Shown here one piece after another: positions 12,384-26,700 of a stretch of DNA of 64,000 nucleotides. The translations under genes and the position numbers were made by a program. This DNA is from Seriola aureovittata. Its lineage: Eukaryota > Chordata > Actinopteri > Carangiformes > Carangidae. Position 1 is the first letter of the stretch, and the number at the start of each line of letters is the position of its first letter. The notes under the pieces are model-generated. The model saw only the letters and a program-made list of their open reading frames with translations. It was not told the origin of the DNA and searched no databases. The stretch covers positions 16,125,001 to 16,189,000 of the forward strand of contig NC_079373.1 in assembly GCF_021018895.1 (NCBI RefSeq), given 5' to 3'.

Positions 12384-13617
12384 CATACTTCATCTTGTTC
12401 GCACTAACATACACACATAAACGTACACAGCAGTCCTTCGTAGCCACACTTCTGTTGATCTCCACTCCGACCACATCAATTGTTAATAAAGCCGGAGCCC
12501 AGGCTGATTACTAAAGATTATTCCACTGTTTATTCTGATCAATAGAGCATTTCTATTCCTGCAGGCCCTCACAGAGATGTTTGAAGGACCGAGAGGGAGG
12601 AAGCAAAGAAGCAAAGACGCTAAGAAAAAGAGGTGGGCCTATGTTTTAATGACTTCAGTCGCAGCAGTGTGTCCGGTGCCTGCTGCAGCTCAGAGGGGAA
12701 GTTAGGTAGATCTTAGCCTTGGGCTACAGCTCACGATTCCTACCAGCAACTTCAGGCTCGCAGCCCAGCTTAGACTGGAGTGGATATTAATTTCACTGAC
12801 CAAGTGGCAGACAGAGGTGCTGCATAAGACCATCAGTCACCAGCCCTAAGCTACTCAGCAGCTATTACTATGGTAATCTATACTCCCGGCCTGTGTGTGT
12901 GTGCGTATGTGTCTGTGTGTGCGTATATATTTGAGAATAGACACGTTTTGTGTATACGTGTGCAAGAGGGAGGGAGGAAGACAACACAGAGGGATTGAGC
13001 AACTACTATAAGTGTGTTCAACACTCATTAACAGAGACACACAATTACGTAGTCCCACACTTATGTTTCTGTTCAACCGGCATATGATGTTCACAGAGTA
13101 ATTAATCATAAAAGGCGGAGAGCGGGAGGAGATGAAGAAAGAAGGAGGGGTAGAGGAGGGGGGTTGGAGGGTGGAACAACATTATGAGTCTGGATAATTG
13201 TCTAATTTTCCTTCAGAGAGCCCAACGAGGAATTGGAAAACAAACTGCTAGTGCAGTTGCGCTGTTCCACAGCTGGAAGATGAGGACGGCTATCAAAGCG
13301 TCCACCATTCATTAGAAGTATAAAAAATTAGAGAAACCAGTCAAGACATTTGTTTAAAATGTATTATTTTCTATTTTGCCGCTAATGACTGGATGTTTAA
13401 ACTCACCAAAAAGGGCAGGGATTGTTTGTGACCCAAATGCACTGACAGGAAAAGAAAAAAGGATTATACCTGAGAGAGAGATGTGTGGACAAGAATATCA
13501 TTCACTGTTTTGTTGGTGATAAAAAATAAAAAAAGAAACCTTACTTGCTCAAGCGGAACACATGGAGATAGGAGTATACGCTTCCTGGAAGAGACCCAAG
13601 TAGGACACACTCCTACA

Positions 13618-13676
13618 CGTGTGTGTGTGTGCGCATGTGCATGTGTGTGTTTGTATGTGTGTGTGTGTGTGCGTGT
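13618..13676. repeat. Imperfect (GT)n tract
   Basis: A degenerate GT-rich tract with GCGCATGTGCATG interruptions, made mostly of alternating purine and pyrimidine. Confidence 0.85.
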
Positions 13677-16600
13677 GAATTTTTGTACAAACACACATAT
13701 GTGTATGCATGCACACACAGGCTGTCAGCAGTACAGGAGCACTGGAGGAACAATACAAACGCACAATCACACACGTGGCACAGTCGCAGCATTGTGCAGT
13801 TTTATGGGACAAGAAGAAGAATAAGAAATTATTATCATCATGAATCAGAGGTTTTACCACTAAACCCACCATCGCTGGGAGGATAGACAAGACTGAACAG
13901 GACGGTTCTGAAAGTGACAAATCAGACAGACAGAGAAAGAGAGACTGGCACTAACTTGTTAGCCTTCCGGTCACCCACATCCAGTTCTGCTAACACTAGC
14001 ACTTTACTTTAAAGCTCTCTCCTTTCAGCAGGATTAAATAACAAGGTAAAAGTGTGAAAACAACTTAAAGTTACCTGCACTTCAGTAAAAGCTGTTTCTC
14101 CCCGCAAAATTAATTGCTTCTTACTGGGGACATTGAGTGCACATGACAGTGAAAGTCAAAGAGGTAGGAAGGCATCGCCTCGGTCCTCCTTTGTTCGGTA
14201 AATGACTAAATATTTAATGTTGCAGGGCTCTTAAGATTAAAGGTAACATGTTGTCAGTAATAGTGGAGCTACTTCAAAGGATGTAAATTATGCATTTCTT
14301 CCTTTAGCAGAGAAATCAAAGCAGGTAATGAAGATTAAAGTTTGTGGACCTCCATTCTCTCTCTGGTTGAGGAGAAAGGAGGAGAGGAGACGAAGAGAGA
14401 GGGAAGAGGACCTGCGTTAGGAAGGTTAATCTATTCGGAGCGTGGGTTATCTGATTAAAGAATCATTGTGCTCATTTAATCTGTTCCAGTGAAGCTGGTG
14501 CATGGAGCTGGGAGATAGTGGTGGAGTGGCGGGGCAGGGGCCTAACCACCACTGTCAAGAGGCACTGAAGCCAACCAAAGTGGCAATCAAAGAACTGCAT
14601 GACTTTAGGGAAGATTAAGAGACGCACCACCCAGCTACGTTACAGCTGTTCTCAGTTCTACTTGTATCTGGAGAGGACAGGTGGGAAACCGTGAGTGTAA
14701 AAATAAAAGACGAGTGGAGGAATGAAGGAGCTTCCGTCCAACAGCACAACAGCATCGAAGGAGCAGGTATTAAGCCTCTTCCAAAACATGACATTTCACA
14801 CAGCCTCACTCCTGTTCCCTTTAACCTTTCCCCCCGTCTGATGTTTCTGTGTACACATGGAGAATATACCGTTTCTGTCAGTCCTGGACATTTTTTTTTT
14901 TATCTGCGAAGAGCCGTCCTTACAAGTCCTTCTCTGGGCTATGTTTTACTCCTCCACGCCCCTGCAACACACCAGTTACAGCACAATCCCACTGGCCAGC
15001 AGTAGGACTTGACATTTAGAAACACACGTTTTTTCCGTTCTCTAACAATCTGCACTCCTCCATGAGAAATGAAGAAAGAGACAGGAGAGGCTAAAAGGAG
15101 AAGAGAGGCGCTTAGCCCCGTCTTCACACCCATCCGCCGTGCGCCAGCTATCATTTAGGCTATCCCACAATGCACCTCCCACAGGCCCCAACAGAGGAGT
15201 CAGGCCCATTAGCCTAGCGACGAGAGCGCTAATCGTCACATTCCATTACAGCCAATGGCAGCGTGGTGATTCTAATGCCCATTTGGAAGAAGTCACACAA
15301 GGGCCGACATTGCGTCACCAGAGCAAAAGGAAGACACAAACCAAAGAGTGACTTTGAGGTGACAGAGGATTGGCAAGAAGAAAATCAAAATTATTATTTG
15401 AGTGTGTGAGTCATTAACTGTATTCTTTATGATTTCTGTTGAAGACACTTCGAGATCAATATCAGCATTTCCACTTACACCCACCCCCTGGATCCAACCC
15501 AGCACAAGTACAACTCTCTACAGTGTATTACTGTACAAACAGCACTCCTGTGAAGCTGAGACAGTGTCGAGAGAAGCACAAATGCAAAGTGAACAAAGCC
15601 CAGCGTTATTCTATTGGAATCAGATTCCTCTTTAACTGAACATAGACTCATCGATCACCGTGAAACTACACGAGAGCAGCTTCCAAATGAAGGAAGGTGT
15701 GAGAGAGAAGGAGAGAAAGAGACAGAGAGAGAGAGATAGAGAGAGAGAGAGAGCAAAAAGGGGTAAATAACATCTTCATCTCCACTTGTGTCTGCAGCAG
15801 CCAGTAAGTCAGGCATCATTAATCCAGTGAGGAGCCTCATCCGTTGTGTATTGGTTCATTTTACAACACTATAGTACTGTCTAAATATTGACAGAGCTTT
15901 GCTGTCTGGGCTATTGACTGTCATCAGAATGCTCCCCTTCAGAGCCGAGTGTAAAAAGGAACTGTGAGGATCTGATGTGTGTGTGTGCGTGCGTGTGTGC
16001 ATATAGGAGAGCGAGTCAGAGAACTTGACTACACAGAGTGCTGCCTTCACATGGGCAGCACATGTAACAGCACGGGTTAGAGCCCACAGAGAGAACACAC
16101 ACACAGCGCACAATCATTCAAAAACAAACTTGAGACCCATGTATGTATTGTGGGCAGACACACACACAAACGTACGCACTCAATCGCAGGGGCACAAAGA
16201 AGGACTGTAGCTTTTCGCAACTTGGCTGTCCTCTAAAATTCACTCACCTCAAATGATTTCTATGCAAATAGAGCGGCGGAGAAAAATGCAGCAGCTGAAT
16301 TAAATCCAAAACACATTTGGTCAAAAATCAATTCCCCTGGTCCTCCCCTCATCCACACAGACAGCCTACTCTCCACTCTCCCTATCCCACAGCACACAGC
16401 CCTGGACCGCTGATAAATATTCATTTTTTTTATATTTATGTTACAGAAAAAAGCTGCGATGGGCAAAATAGGAAAGCCTCCCCAACAAAGCCCTGTGCAA
16501 CACACACCCACGCACACACAAACATGAGAACACGCTAAAAGATAGACTCAGTTTACACATAATCAGATAACGGCAGTAATGCAGTTCCACACATGGATCA

Positions 16601-17336
16601 TTTAATGGGGAATAAATAAAACTAGATTTACATTATGGTTGAACTGTGTTACACTTTGAACAGATTGGATATAGTGTGTGAAAGCAGCTTTCTGACCTCT
16701 GTGCACACACGGCGCTTTTACAGTCCTTCTACTGCTTTCTACGACGTGTGCCAGAATGACCACAACTCTCCTAACAGCACTTGAACATTCTCTCTTTCCA
16801 AAAAGAGATGGTAATTATTTGACAAATCACTGCCTCTTTTAAGTGCCAGATGAAAGAGTGTAAATGGGGGGAAATACGCAGGAAATAAAATAAAATTCAT
16901 TTTTTTTTCCGTTTCTCAGTTAAGTGGCCGAAGAGGGAGAACGGGAGATATTTAATGTTGCTTAAATATGCAGTGTGATTCCACCCGCTGATTAAATTAT
17001 AGCAGATGAGATCTTCTGTTGGCTGGAAACTTGAAAAAGTCCAGAGCTGTTTAAAAATGCATCAAACATGCTGTTGGATTAGCTCTCTGTCTCGGCCTTT
17101 CAATGTCTCGCTGAGGAGAGAGAGGGGAGGACCAGGCCATGCAGAGGGGGAAGGAGAGGGAGGGGAGGAGAAGAGGAGAGAAGACAGAATAAACTCTTTC
17201 ACAAATGAGACTAATGGGTGTGTGTCTGACAGAAAACAAATATGATAATGAAGAAGTCAAAGCACACTTAATAATGAAACGAATGGAAAAGGAATTATTT
17301 AAATTAAGTCAGCCCGCTGAAAAATGTGACAAAGCA

Positions 17337-17339
<3 letters not shown>

Positions 17340-17377
<38 letters not shown>
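17340..17377. repeat. (GT)n microsatellite
   Basis: 38 bp of pure GT, followed by TGGTGCGCGCGTGTGTG. Confidence 0.95.
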
Positions 17378-17378
<1 letters not shown>

Positions 17379-18382
17379 GGTGCGCGCGTGTGTGAGGGTA
17401 TTAATTAGTGTGTTTGCCAAATGGTCCAAGTGAGAGCCCACTGGGTCCTGTGCTCTGCACTTTTTGCCCTCTTCCTCCACTCTTCCTGCTCTCTCTTTCT
17501 CTTCCTCTCCAGAGCCAAGATGTGCATATGTTTTGGGCTGCTTTACTTTCTCCGCTCATAATTGGGCTGAACCGCAGGGAGCCCTCATCCACTGGGACAA
17601 CACTGTAAACATGAGTTTACTCTCTCTATCTCTTTCTCTCTAGGTGGGAGAGCAGCTCTCAGCTCTCTCCCTCTCTCTTCCTTTCTCTCACTCCCGCACA
17701 CACACGCACCAGCTGCAAACACAATATAGCGAACTGATCAAACAAATAAACTACCAGCCAAGACGACAAGAAAAGGGGCTTTACTCCAACCTTCTATTTC
17801 CAGCGATGAACAAAGAAACACAAACTGCTCAGAGCGCTGCTCCCGCTCAGTCAATGACAGAACAAAATAAATAAATAATTGAGCGCAAGAGAAACTGTTT
17901 GAAGAGTCAGAGGCTTCTAGCTCACCACATTGCATCAGAGGGCCAGTAGACATAGAGTACTTTCCTGCAGAGACGGGTAATGAAGGCGGGTGGGAAGTTA
18001 TTCATAAGAATCTGACCGTGTAAGCACTTGTGTAGAGACATGATGTTTAATTTGTAGTTTGAGCAAAAGAAGTTTTCAAGTCCAGCTGCAAATACGGCAC
18101 AATAATGTCACACTTGAGTGGGCAAACAGGTCAAACCAGCTCCATTGTGCTCGTTCAGGAACAGCCAAAATGCAGCGCGGGGACTCCGGCACGCCGAGGG
18201 TTAACAGATTGAATGAGCTTTGGAGCGGTAATAGGTTGTCAAAAAATGTGCCGCTTATCTTATATAGCATACTTCCATAATTTAGATGCTGTTTGCATGT
18301 CTGTGTGTGTATGTTTTCGTTTGTTTGTGCATGTGCACTGTGTGTGTGTATTGGCAGGGTGTAAGCATGTGCCTTCCCTGTC

Positions 18383-18383
<1 letters not shown>

Positions 18384-18425
<42 letters not shown>
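18384..18425. repeat. (TA)n-(TG)n compound microsatellite
   Basis: A short TATATATATA stretch runs directly into about 30 bp of (TG)n. Confidence 0.9.
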
Positions 18426-18426
<1 letters not shown>

Positions 18427-21199
18427 TATCTGTGCGTGCACATACTGTATGTGTGCAGACATGCTCCTGAGTTCAGAGGCACTGACAGCTTTGACAGCTA
18501 TACCTGCCAATGGCCAGATCCCGGCGATAACCCTTGCTGTCGCCACAAAGCCGATAGAAAGGCTCCAATTTCCCCCCCAGACACTGGGCCAGTCTGTGGA
18601 GGCAGCAGGGGGGGTAGAGAGACAACCTCCAACCATTCTCCACAATACACTCTCCTCATTCCACCCCACTAACACATGAATGGGGATCCAATTGATTCTT
18701 TTTCACCCTAGTCCATTTTCCCACCCAGCCTGACACAGAGAGAGGATTTTGTGCTCATCTGCCCTTCCTTGTGTACTTCATATCGGGGAGAAGACTTATA
18801 GAAAGGGAAGGTAAAAAGGGGGGATCTTTATCAGAAAGCGAATTAACGCTCAAAGTGCTCCATTTGGAAGGTATATCAGGCCAATCCATTAAAAGGGCCT
18901 TCAGAAAAGAGCCGGTGCGGAGGACACCTTGAGAATGAACAGAAGACCTTGCTGAAACAGCACTCTTCACACACAGGAGGGGAGAGAGGGAGAGAGGGAG
19001 AGCGAGAGAGAGAGTGAGAGAGTGAGAGAAGACAGGGGTTTGTGCCACGTGGGCCTGCATAATCACCTGCTAAATAAGGGTTATACTTGTTACCTGAAGA
19101 AGACAGAAATTACCTGCATACTGTAAATGACTAATGAATAATTGACCAAAACTCCTCAGTGAAAAACTGAAGAAAAAAATTCAAAAAATGAAATTTAAAC
19201 CTTTTTGTCTTTAAGATTTCTCTCATTATTTTCTATCAATCTTAGACGTCGTCAAAACAAAAAAAACAAAAAAAAACTTTTGTTCCCATTTCCAGAATAC
19301 ATTCTCTCTGTCACACACACTGGCCTTTGTGCATTTTCTCTGTCTTACACCATCGCAAACACGCGTGCGCACACACACGTGCACACACACCTGCTCCGAC
19401 AGTGACTTCCATTAATCTTCTCCCAGGCCCTGTCCTCTGCGGGCTGACCCAGGTAAGGGAGGGGGAGGCTGGGGTCAGAGGCTAGAGGAGTGCCCCCGTC
19501 TGGATGGGGGCCTTGTGAACATTAGCCCCTGGCCAGTGGGGTGGCGGCAGTGGAAGGACCACCCCATACTGACTGCAGGAGGTCAGCGATTAGAAAAAGA
19601 AAAGTGATTTCTGAGAGAATGTGAATGTGGAAGTCGCCATAGACGAATGAATTTAACTATCTGCATTTTTGATGAGAAAAAAAAAAAAAAGAAGAGCACG
19701 TTCCCTTAAATTAAACTGCTTTGCATCCTACAATCTTGCCATTTGTGCGTCTTTCATTTTCTATGCATGACGATGCAGCATGCAGTCTCAAATAAATGCA
19801 ATATGGTGCCCAACTTAGCTTGTACATCCAAAAGGCCATGAGGGTTAGCAAGGGTCTGCGTGGCATAAATTTAGAGGACAGCCCATGTCTGCAAGGACTG
19901 TCAGTGTGCAGCCAAAAAGTTGGGACTTAATATTTCTATTATACTATAATATAACTGCACTCCTTGCCTACAGTAGGCCTATATCAAAACCAGTAAAGTT
20001 CACTTTAGGTAAGATGTGTTTGGCAGGTGAACAGCTCTGCATTAAGCCTTACATCACCTGTCCTTCGACCGTCTCCTATACTTCTTTGTATGACCTTCTA
20101 CACTGTGGAACATTTGTGTCACTAAGGTTTGCAAACAACTGGAAGCTTCTCTTCATCCCAAACATTAACAACAATTCAAAATGCACTTCAGATTGTTGAT
20201 TTACCTGAGAAATGCTGCTTAATAAATGAACCATTGGAGCTAAGCAATCCTTTTTTTTTTACCAGACTTTACTCATGTGACTCATTAATCACATGTTTTA
20301 TTGAAAGTGTTTATATGTGCTGCTCTGTGCTTCATTTGGTCACAGCACAGGTTTCAGTGTTTTAAAGGAGCATAATGAAATGATTCTGACAGCTACTGTA
20401 TCTACAGATAGATGGTTTACAATCAACAAAGGAACACAAATGGATCATGCTTCATATGGCAGTTACTGATCATTTATAAGATGTATTGATTGGCCTTGAT
20501 TCACATCCTGCAGATCAGATTTGCGACACTCCTACTCATTTGTTTATAGTAATAATGTATTAAGATCCAATACAAAGACAAGGTCTGGATAAACAGACAC
20601 AGTGAGTCACAATGAATATCATAAACTGTAAAAAACAGCATGACAACATTCCACTTATGGTGACGGGGAAGACGTGGTTTTGGCTCGTACAGATCCAGTC
20701 TGCGCCACCGTGCACATAACCCCACAGCTGACCTCATCCCAGCCTGCTGATGGGAGAAGAAAAGAGACCTAGCCCCAGGGGTGAGTCTGCCTTTTTTGTG
20801 CCTACCCTCCCCATCTGCTCTGCAGGGGAAGAAGAGCCTGAACAAGCAGCCCCTCTGTCTGGAGCACCTACTAAGAACAGAGACTCAACTCTTTGCCTGG
20901 CATTATCAAACTGTTCAATGAACAGGGAGCAAACACAGAAGTTACAGAAAGTGAGTGTGTAAAGAAAAGAGACAAGCAGAGGGAAGAAGAAGAGCCAGAA
21001 GAAAGAAGACTCATTTGTATTAGCGTACATACACAAGCCCACACAGAATAGGTCGGAGTGGATGACAGGTCATCAACGAGTGTTTTATCAAACAGAAAAG
21101 TCTCTTTTCTCTACACAACCGCTCTTCACTCCTTCCCTTTCATTCTGTCATCCTACATTCTTATAGCCGCTGCAAGGTGTTGATGATCCTAATGACTGT

Positions 21200-21224
21200 G
21201 ATGATGATGATGATGATGATGATA

Positions 21225-21262
<38 letters not shown>
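21200..21262. repeat. (GAT)n trinucleotide microsatellite
   Basis: About 21 units of GAT/ATG with a single GATAAT interruption near 21221-21226. Confidence 0.96.
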
Positions 21263-21263
<1 letters not shown>

Positions 21264-23282
21264 GCCTGTGGTCTGTGTTCGTTGTGTCATTCTTTGGGCC
21301 TTTTAAGCCTCGTGTCCTTTTAATCCAGGTTCAATTCCAGAAGTAAAAAGCTAGACAATATTTTTTTTTTTTTTAAAGCACATAAAAACTTAAAATCACG
21401 CACTCATCTATTCCTAACTACTACATCCCCTCCCACCTATACCCCCTCACAAACACACACACACAGACTTGAAAGTGTCTGATATGCGAGGCGTGTTGAT
21501 CCTGTTTATAATGGCAAGTTTCCTGGTGTAAGCCGTTGGCCTCCCCTGGCGTTGGTCTCCCTCTTCTCTCCAGCCCCTCATCTCTAATGCATGAGCCAGC
21601 CAGAGAGACCGCAGAGGCCAAAGAACGAGCGAAAGGGGAGAGCGAGGGAGCGAGAGCGGACGGAGGGAGAGGCTAACCCTGGCACTGCGGCGCAACACTT
21701 TCATATTCTAATAAACCCAACATGAATACACGCATACACTGAAAGGGAGGAAATTGCATTTCTAAAAGTCTCTCTGTATCAAAGGGCATTCCGCTGAACA
21801 TCCCTCACGCACACACAGACACACACAAACATGCAGTCCGGCATTTTCCCAACCAGGAAAAAAATGGACTGACACAAACATACACACACACACGCGCACA
21901 CACACACACACACGCACACACACACACACACAAGGAAGGCTCAGAGGGATTACAGTCTGCTGACGACAGCAGTTGAATACACACACAGGCATAAAAACAC
22001 AGAAAAACTTCTTAAGAGAAGTTCTGTTTGAGGAAGTTCTAACTGGATGTCAGATGTATGGAAACAGTGGAAAGCAGTTTCTTTAATCATATGCGTGATT
22101 AGCGAAATCATCGTAATACATCACTGAGAGCATGTGAAAAACACGTGATAGGTAACAGAAAGAGAAAGAGAGGGAGACAAAAAGCGGATCGAAGGGCACA
22201 GATCTGGAGCAGAGAGGCAAACATTGTGCAAAACACGTACGCCCAACTCCAACTCAAATGGGTGCCTCATTTCTGGCCTCATCTCCTTTCGAGCAAGCCA
22301 TTTAACTGCAGGCCGCTGATACCCATCCCTCCTTTCACAAGAGTTAATATCCCATTCTCCCTCCTCCTCTCTGCTGGTGTGTGATGGAGTCTCAGTGACA
22401 GCCTGTAATGCAGGCCTGTATGCATTGATTATATGACACCCTCTATTCAGGTGTGCTATTAAAGTTCCCCTCCTCTCTTCCTTTCTGCTCTGCCAATGGA
22501 ATAATGTCCAATAATAAGAGGAGCAGGTGACTGGAGCCGAGGCAAGAACCAGACTGGCCCAGACGGAGACACTAGCTCCCTGGGCAGGACTAGATGAAGA
22601 TACGCCCATGTTATTCACCCCAACACCGTAAGCCATGAAGGAACAGGGTGGGGGAATGCATAATTGCATTTAAATTACATGAAGGATGCTTTGACTACCC
22701 CCTTGTCTGGCTGCCACTTCCCCCTGCATATTTGCACCCATGTAAAATCAACCCATCCCACCTTCTGTAGCTCCCCTCCCCCTACACTCAGTAAGGACGC
22801 CTTCATGTCCGTCCCACATGCGAGCGTACAACAATACAGGACACAGAGAATGTGCCTTTAATTAGTGTTCATTAATGAGTGAAAGTTAAAGGTTGTGTAA
22901 ACGAGATCTGAAACAATAATATAGCAGCAAAAAAATATTTTCTACGTGAAGATATAGTGGAGTAACACATGTGCGTGTGCACGTTAGTGCATTTGAGTCC
23001 CTCCTGTTAAACTGTTGGCACTCCCTACGTTTAGGAAAGCACAAGGAATCCCCACTGGTGAGATCGCAAAGTGCAGTACGCCGTGTTCAGGTAAAAGCAA
23101 ACCCTCAAGAACTGCTTTCACTGAACAAACCATGTTTTTCATCTAAAAAGGCCTCAGATGAAGAAATAAATAAAACCAAAGCACAAGCAGTGGCCATGGG
23201 GACTACCAGCTTAAATCCCAGTCGGTTGGTGGACCGTCAAAACATCCATAAAGTTTATTAAGTTTTTACCGGCTCCGTCAGT

Positions 23283-23792
23283 GTCATTTGTGTGGCGGGT
23301 CCCAGTAAATAAGTCCAAGGCGGAATTTCGGTGGTCGATGTATTTCAGTGAAAAATAGAGCGCTGGAGCCCAGGACGTCTTACGCGGAGAATGTTTATTT
23401 AAGCTTGGCCAAAGAGAAAGGAATCATCGATACAGTCTCCTGTGTATGATGCCACCTCAAATCTGAAGCAGGAACCCCTGTGGTTAGTCTTTATACACTA
23501 AGAAAGATTACTTCAGATAGCTTACATTCCAAAATTGGTCAGGGAAGTGTGAAAAGACTATTGGTCCATTATCAATAAACAAAAGGAGAGACGAGATCAT
23601 TCCCGCCCAGGTGCTGATTCTCAGAACACCCAGCCACTTGTTACTGACCATCCAAGGTCTTTTGTTATCAACCCTGGCACCAACAGTATCAGCAGAAAAC
23701 CACAGCTGCGTCTGGAGGAGCCATCCGAGCGTATCAAAGCCTGTAAGATTTAATGCACTAGCTGTGGCACAGCCAACCCTGAGTCAGTCATT
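23283..23792 (-). mobile_element. Probable solo LTR with 6-bp target duplication
   Basis: On the minus strand the 498-bp segment 23786-23289 starts TGACTCAGG and ends CCACACA, so it has TG...CA ends. It is flanked by GTCATT on both sides (plus strand 23283-23288 and 23787-23792). Inside, in transcription order, are CCAAT boxes (at 23560-23564 and 23534-23538), a TATAAA box (23490-23495) and an AATAAA poly(A) signal (23394-23399). That order and spacing (U3 promoter, short R, poly(A), U5) is the layout of a retroviral-type LTR. No gag, pol or env frame lies next to it, so it would be a solo LTR left by recombination. No family is assigned. Confidence 0.5.
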
Positions 23793-26700
23793 CAATAGGT
23801 GGACAAGAGAAAATTCCATCACAACTTGCTGTTACCCATTTTATGAATTTGTTCGACAAATGTTGCTTTTGCTAGTCGGCTTACTGCCAGCATTGCCGTG
23901 GAGCATGTCACAGGTGACTTTATTCAGTTGTGCTTCTTTCCGCTTTCACGGGGCTTTGTAACAACCTTGCTGACTGAGAATGTGAAAGGAACGGGGAAAG
24001 TATTTTCTTGAAACGTGGTTGATAAAGAACAATCTAATCAAAATAAATGTATAACATCAATTACATGATGCAACAAGCAATAGAAACACAGGAAACTACA
24101 ACTGCAATCATCTTTAAAACAATGTAGATCATACAAACCCCTTTCCCACCTGTACTAGACTAAGATTAATCTTTGTGTTTATGCAAAGCAGTGCATAAGG
24201 ATTAAAGAAGGAAGCTAAACCTGCTCCAGTCCCCAGTGTAACTTAGCAAGTGCATTAAACCCTCAACTAGACACAATTACAACACCAAAAACAAGGGGCA
24301 CTGCGGCGAGCCACTAACACAAACACAGCTGCTTCTAGTGACAGAATTAGTTGCATTTTGCAGCAGCCACAACACAAAATGGAAACTTTTATTGGGCAAG
24401 TGAGACTGGTACGGGAACAGCCAGTCACACAAAAGAAGCCAGCGTTACATTACAGACAGCAGCACAGTCAGCCATGGCAGACCTGCGCAGGAGGCACAAC
24501 ACACTAGGACCAAATATCAGTGTTTTTGTTCAATGTATCGATGCACAATCCCTTACTGAGCACATTACTTTGGCAAGACCAAAAATGAGTATAAAATAAC
24601 TTATATTAGTTACATAAAATTGACCGATCTAGCAAAGAAATAATGTTTTCAATATGATTGAATCATTTTAGAAATATTATTTAATTGCATTTTTCCAAAC
24701 TATAATAGCAATATTATGGGTTAGCCAATGACTCCTATCACAAGTTTAGACAAACAGATTTGTGTATTAGTATGAGATTTCTACATTAAATGAAATACAA
24801 AATTTCTGAATCTGACTAGAAATGTATATTTTATGTATCTTGTAGGTTGGGTTGTAGGTTGGTGCACAAACCCTACATAGTAACTAAAATCAGGTCATAT
24901 ACCAGCTGTACCAAGCCTCAGACAGACAACATCTTTAAGCCTTGTGCTCTCACCCACACAGTATTCCTGCTGTATAGCACAGCGGTCTACCTTCACCATC
25001 TCTGCCTTCTCTTTCTGTCTTACTGGGGAGCTCCAGGCCCAGAATAGAGCTCAGAGCTCAGAGCTCTGTGGTTTACATAAACCACAATACCTTCAGCTTG
25101 GAGGGGGGGGGGGGGGGAAGACACAAGCATCTGTTTTTGTTTGCATTTTATTCCAAAACATAAAATTGAATCAATCTTTTAATACTCTGGATTGTATAAA
25201 CATGGGAGAGAACTGCTTGAATAAATATTAAGAATGAAAATGGATTTCTCGCCGACGACTATTATCTATGTGGTTCATTTATGAATACCACGGCTGGTGC
25301 CAAAATAGGCAAGACATAGAAATACAGAGATAATGTGTTTAGGCTTTTTCCATTTCCTTCTTTTTAAGTGAAAGAATAAATATTAGGATTTACATCACAT
25401 TTACATTTTTATCAAAATCAAGTTGGGTGCCACTAAACCTGTATGCACCGTTTTCATCTGTGGTTGCCAGGACAACAGTGACAATAACAAGAGCAACATG
25501 ACACTGACATCTTAAACAGGAAAATCATTAAAAGTAACATGAGAGGCCAGATGATGCTGTCAGTGCCACAGTCAGTCTGTGACTGATAAACACCACGCTG
25601 GATCCATAAATAGACTGATAGCTCTTTCACTGCTCCCACTACAATGCACTCAGTCAGGACAGTCAGTGGGTGCTTTTGTAAAAATGATAGATAAAATCCT
25701 CTCAATCTCAGAGAGCCGTAATAATGGTGCGCAATATCAGACACAGGGTGAGATGCAAACATACACACACAAACACAGAACACACACCTGAACATATCCC
25801 GGAGCCATCTATCGCTGGCCACACAACACCCACTGACACTTAACTACTTCTCATGCACACATATATTCATAAGGTATTATGCAGAATAACAGTTTTATGT
25901 ATTTTAAATGGCATTCATTTACGAACACTGTGGCTAGCCATCACATGGCAGGGCTATTTTATCTCCTCTTAATGTAGATCAGTCTTCTTGGGTGAGATGG
26001 AGAGGGAGGTCCAGGACATTAGGGAAGTTGGATCTGTCTTCAGCCACTGATTAAACACTGGGCCGGGGTGAAGGAACAGAAAGGGATCGCATCATTTGGA
26101 ACTGATGCACAAATGCATGATGGAACCATCACATGAATGCAGTGCCTCCATTAATATCCTTTGAGTGTGAGGATTCTAGATAACAAGAAGCATTTTCCAT
26201 CCATATTTCTTACCTCCGATTTTTACAAGCAGCGCTCTGGTTATTACCGCACACTGCACAGAGTGAAACAAACTTCACACAACCGCCCTGAGAACCACAG
26301 CAGATCCTCCACAGCCAGGGAGATGACTTTCTATAGTCTGTGCACGCTCCAGTGTGTGTGTATGTATGTGTGTGACAGGTTTATAGGAGTCATTTATCCT
26401 GCTCAGCGGGCTAGTGTAGTGCGGAATGGTGGCCTGAGTGCCAGGCGTAGCTTATTGTTGTGTAGCCTTTATGGGCTACATTAAGTACAGCTGAGTGAGA
26501 GGGAAACATACAGTACAATACCCTGAGCTCACACATGTCATACACACAGAGATTAACTACCTCCCTGGGCCCAGGGCAGGCCTACATCCACTCAGCACAA
26601 GACCCTGGCACACTCCCTCCAACTTCAGACATGGGTGAAGGTATGTGAGTGTGTGAGCATCTATGGATAGGCCCTGAGAGTAATTACAAAAAATTCAAAA

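Larger units (their letters stand above)
12382..23282. other. Intron sequence with scattered simple repeats only
   Basis: Apart from the simple repeats listed at 13618, 17340, 18384 and 21200 and GA- or CA-rich patches (for example 15710-15760, 18980-19030, 21870-21935), no transposon, exon or RNA gene was recognised. The 19420-19570 patch is GC-rich, but it has no open coding frame of note. Confidence 0.5.

Noticed and set aside
19420..19456. Possible small plus-strand exon between TTCTCCCAG and GTAAGG
   Set aside because: About 28 bp between splice-like signals with no neighbouring exon or protein similarity, on the strand opposite to WWOX. Splice-like words of this kind are common by chance.
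22121..22669. 182-residue minus-strand open frame, the longest frame not made of simple repeat
   Set aside because: It starts and ends without gene context, composition is unremarkable, no motif or domain is visible, and a frame this long is possible by chance in 64 kb searched in six frames.
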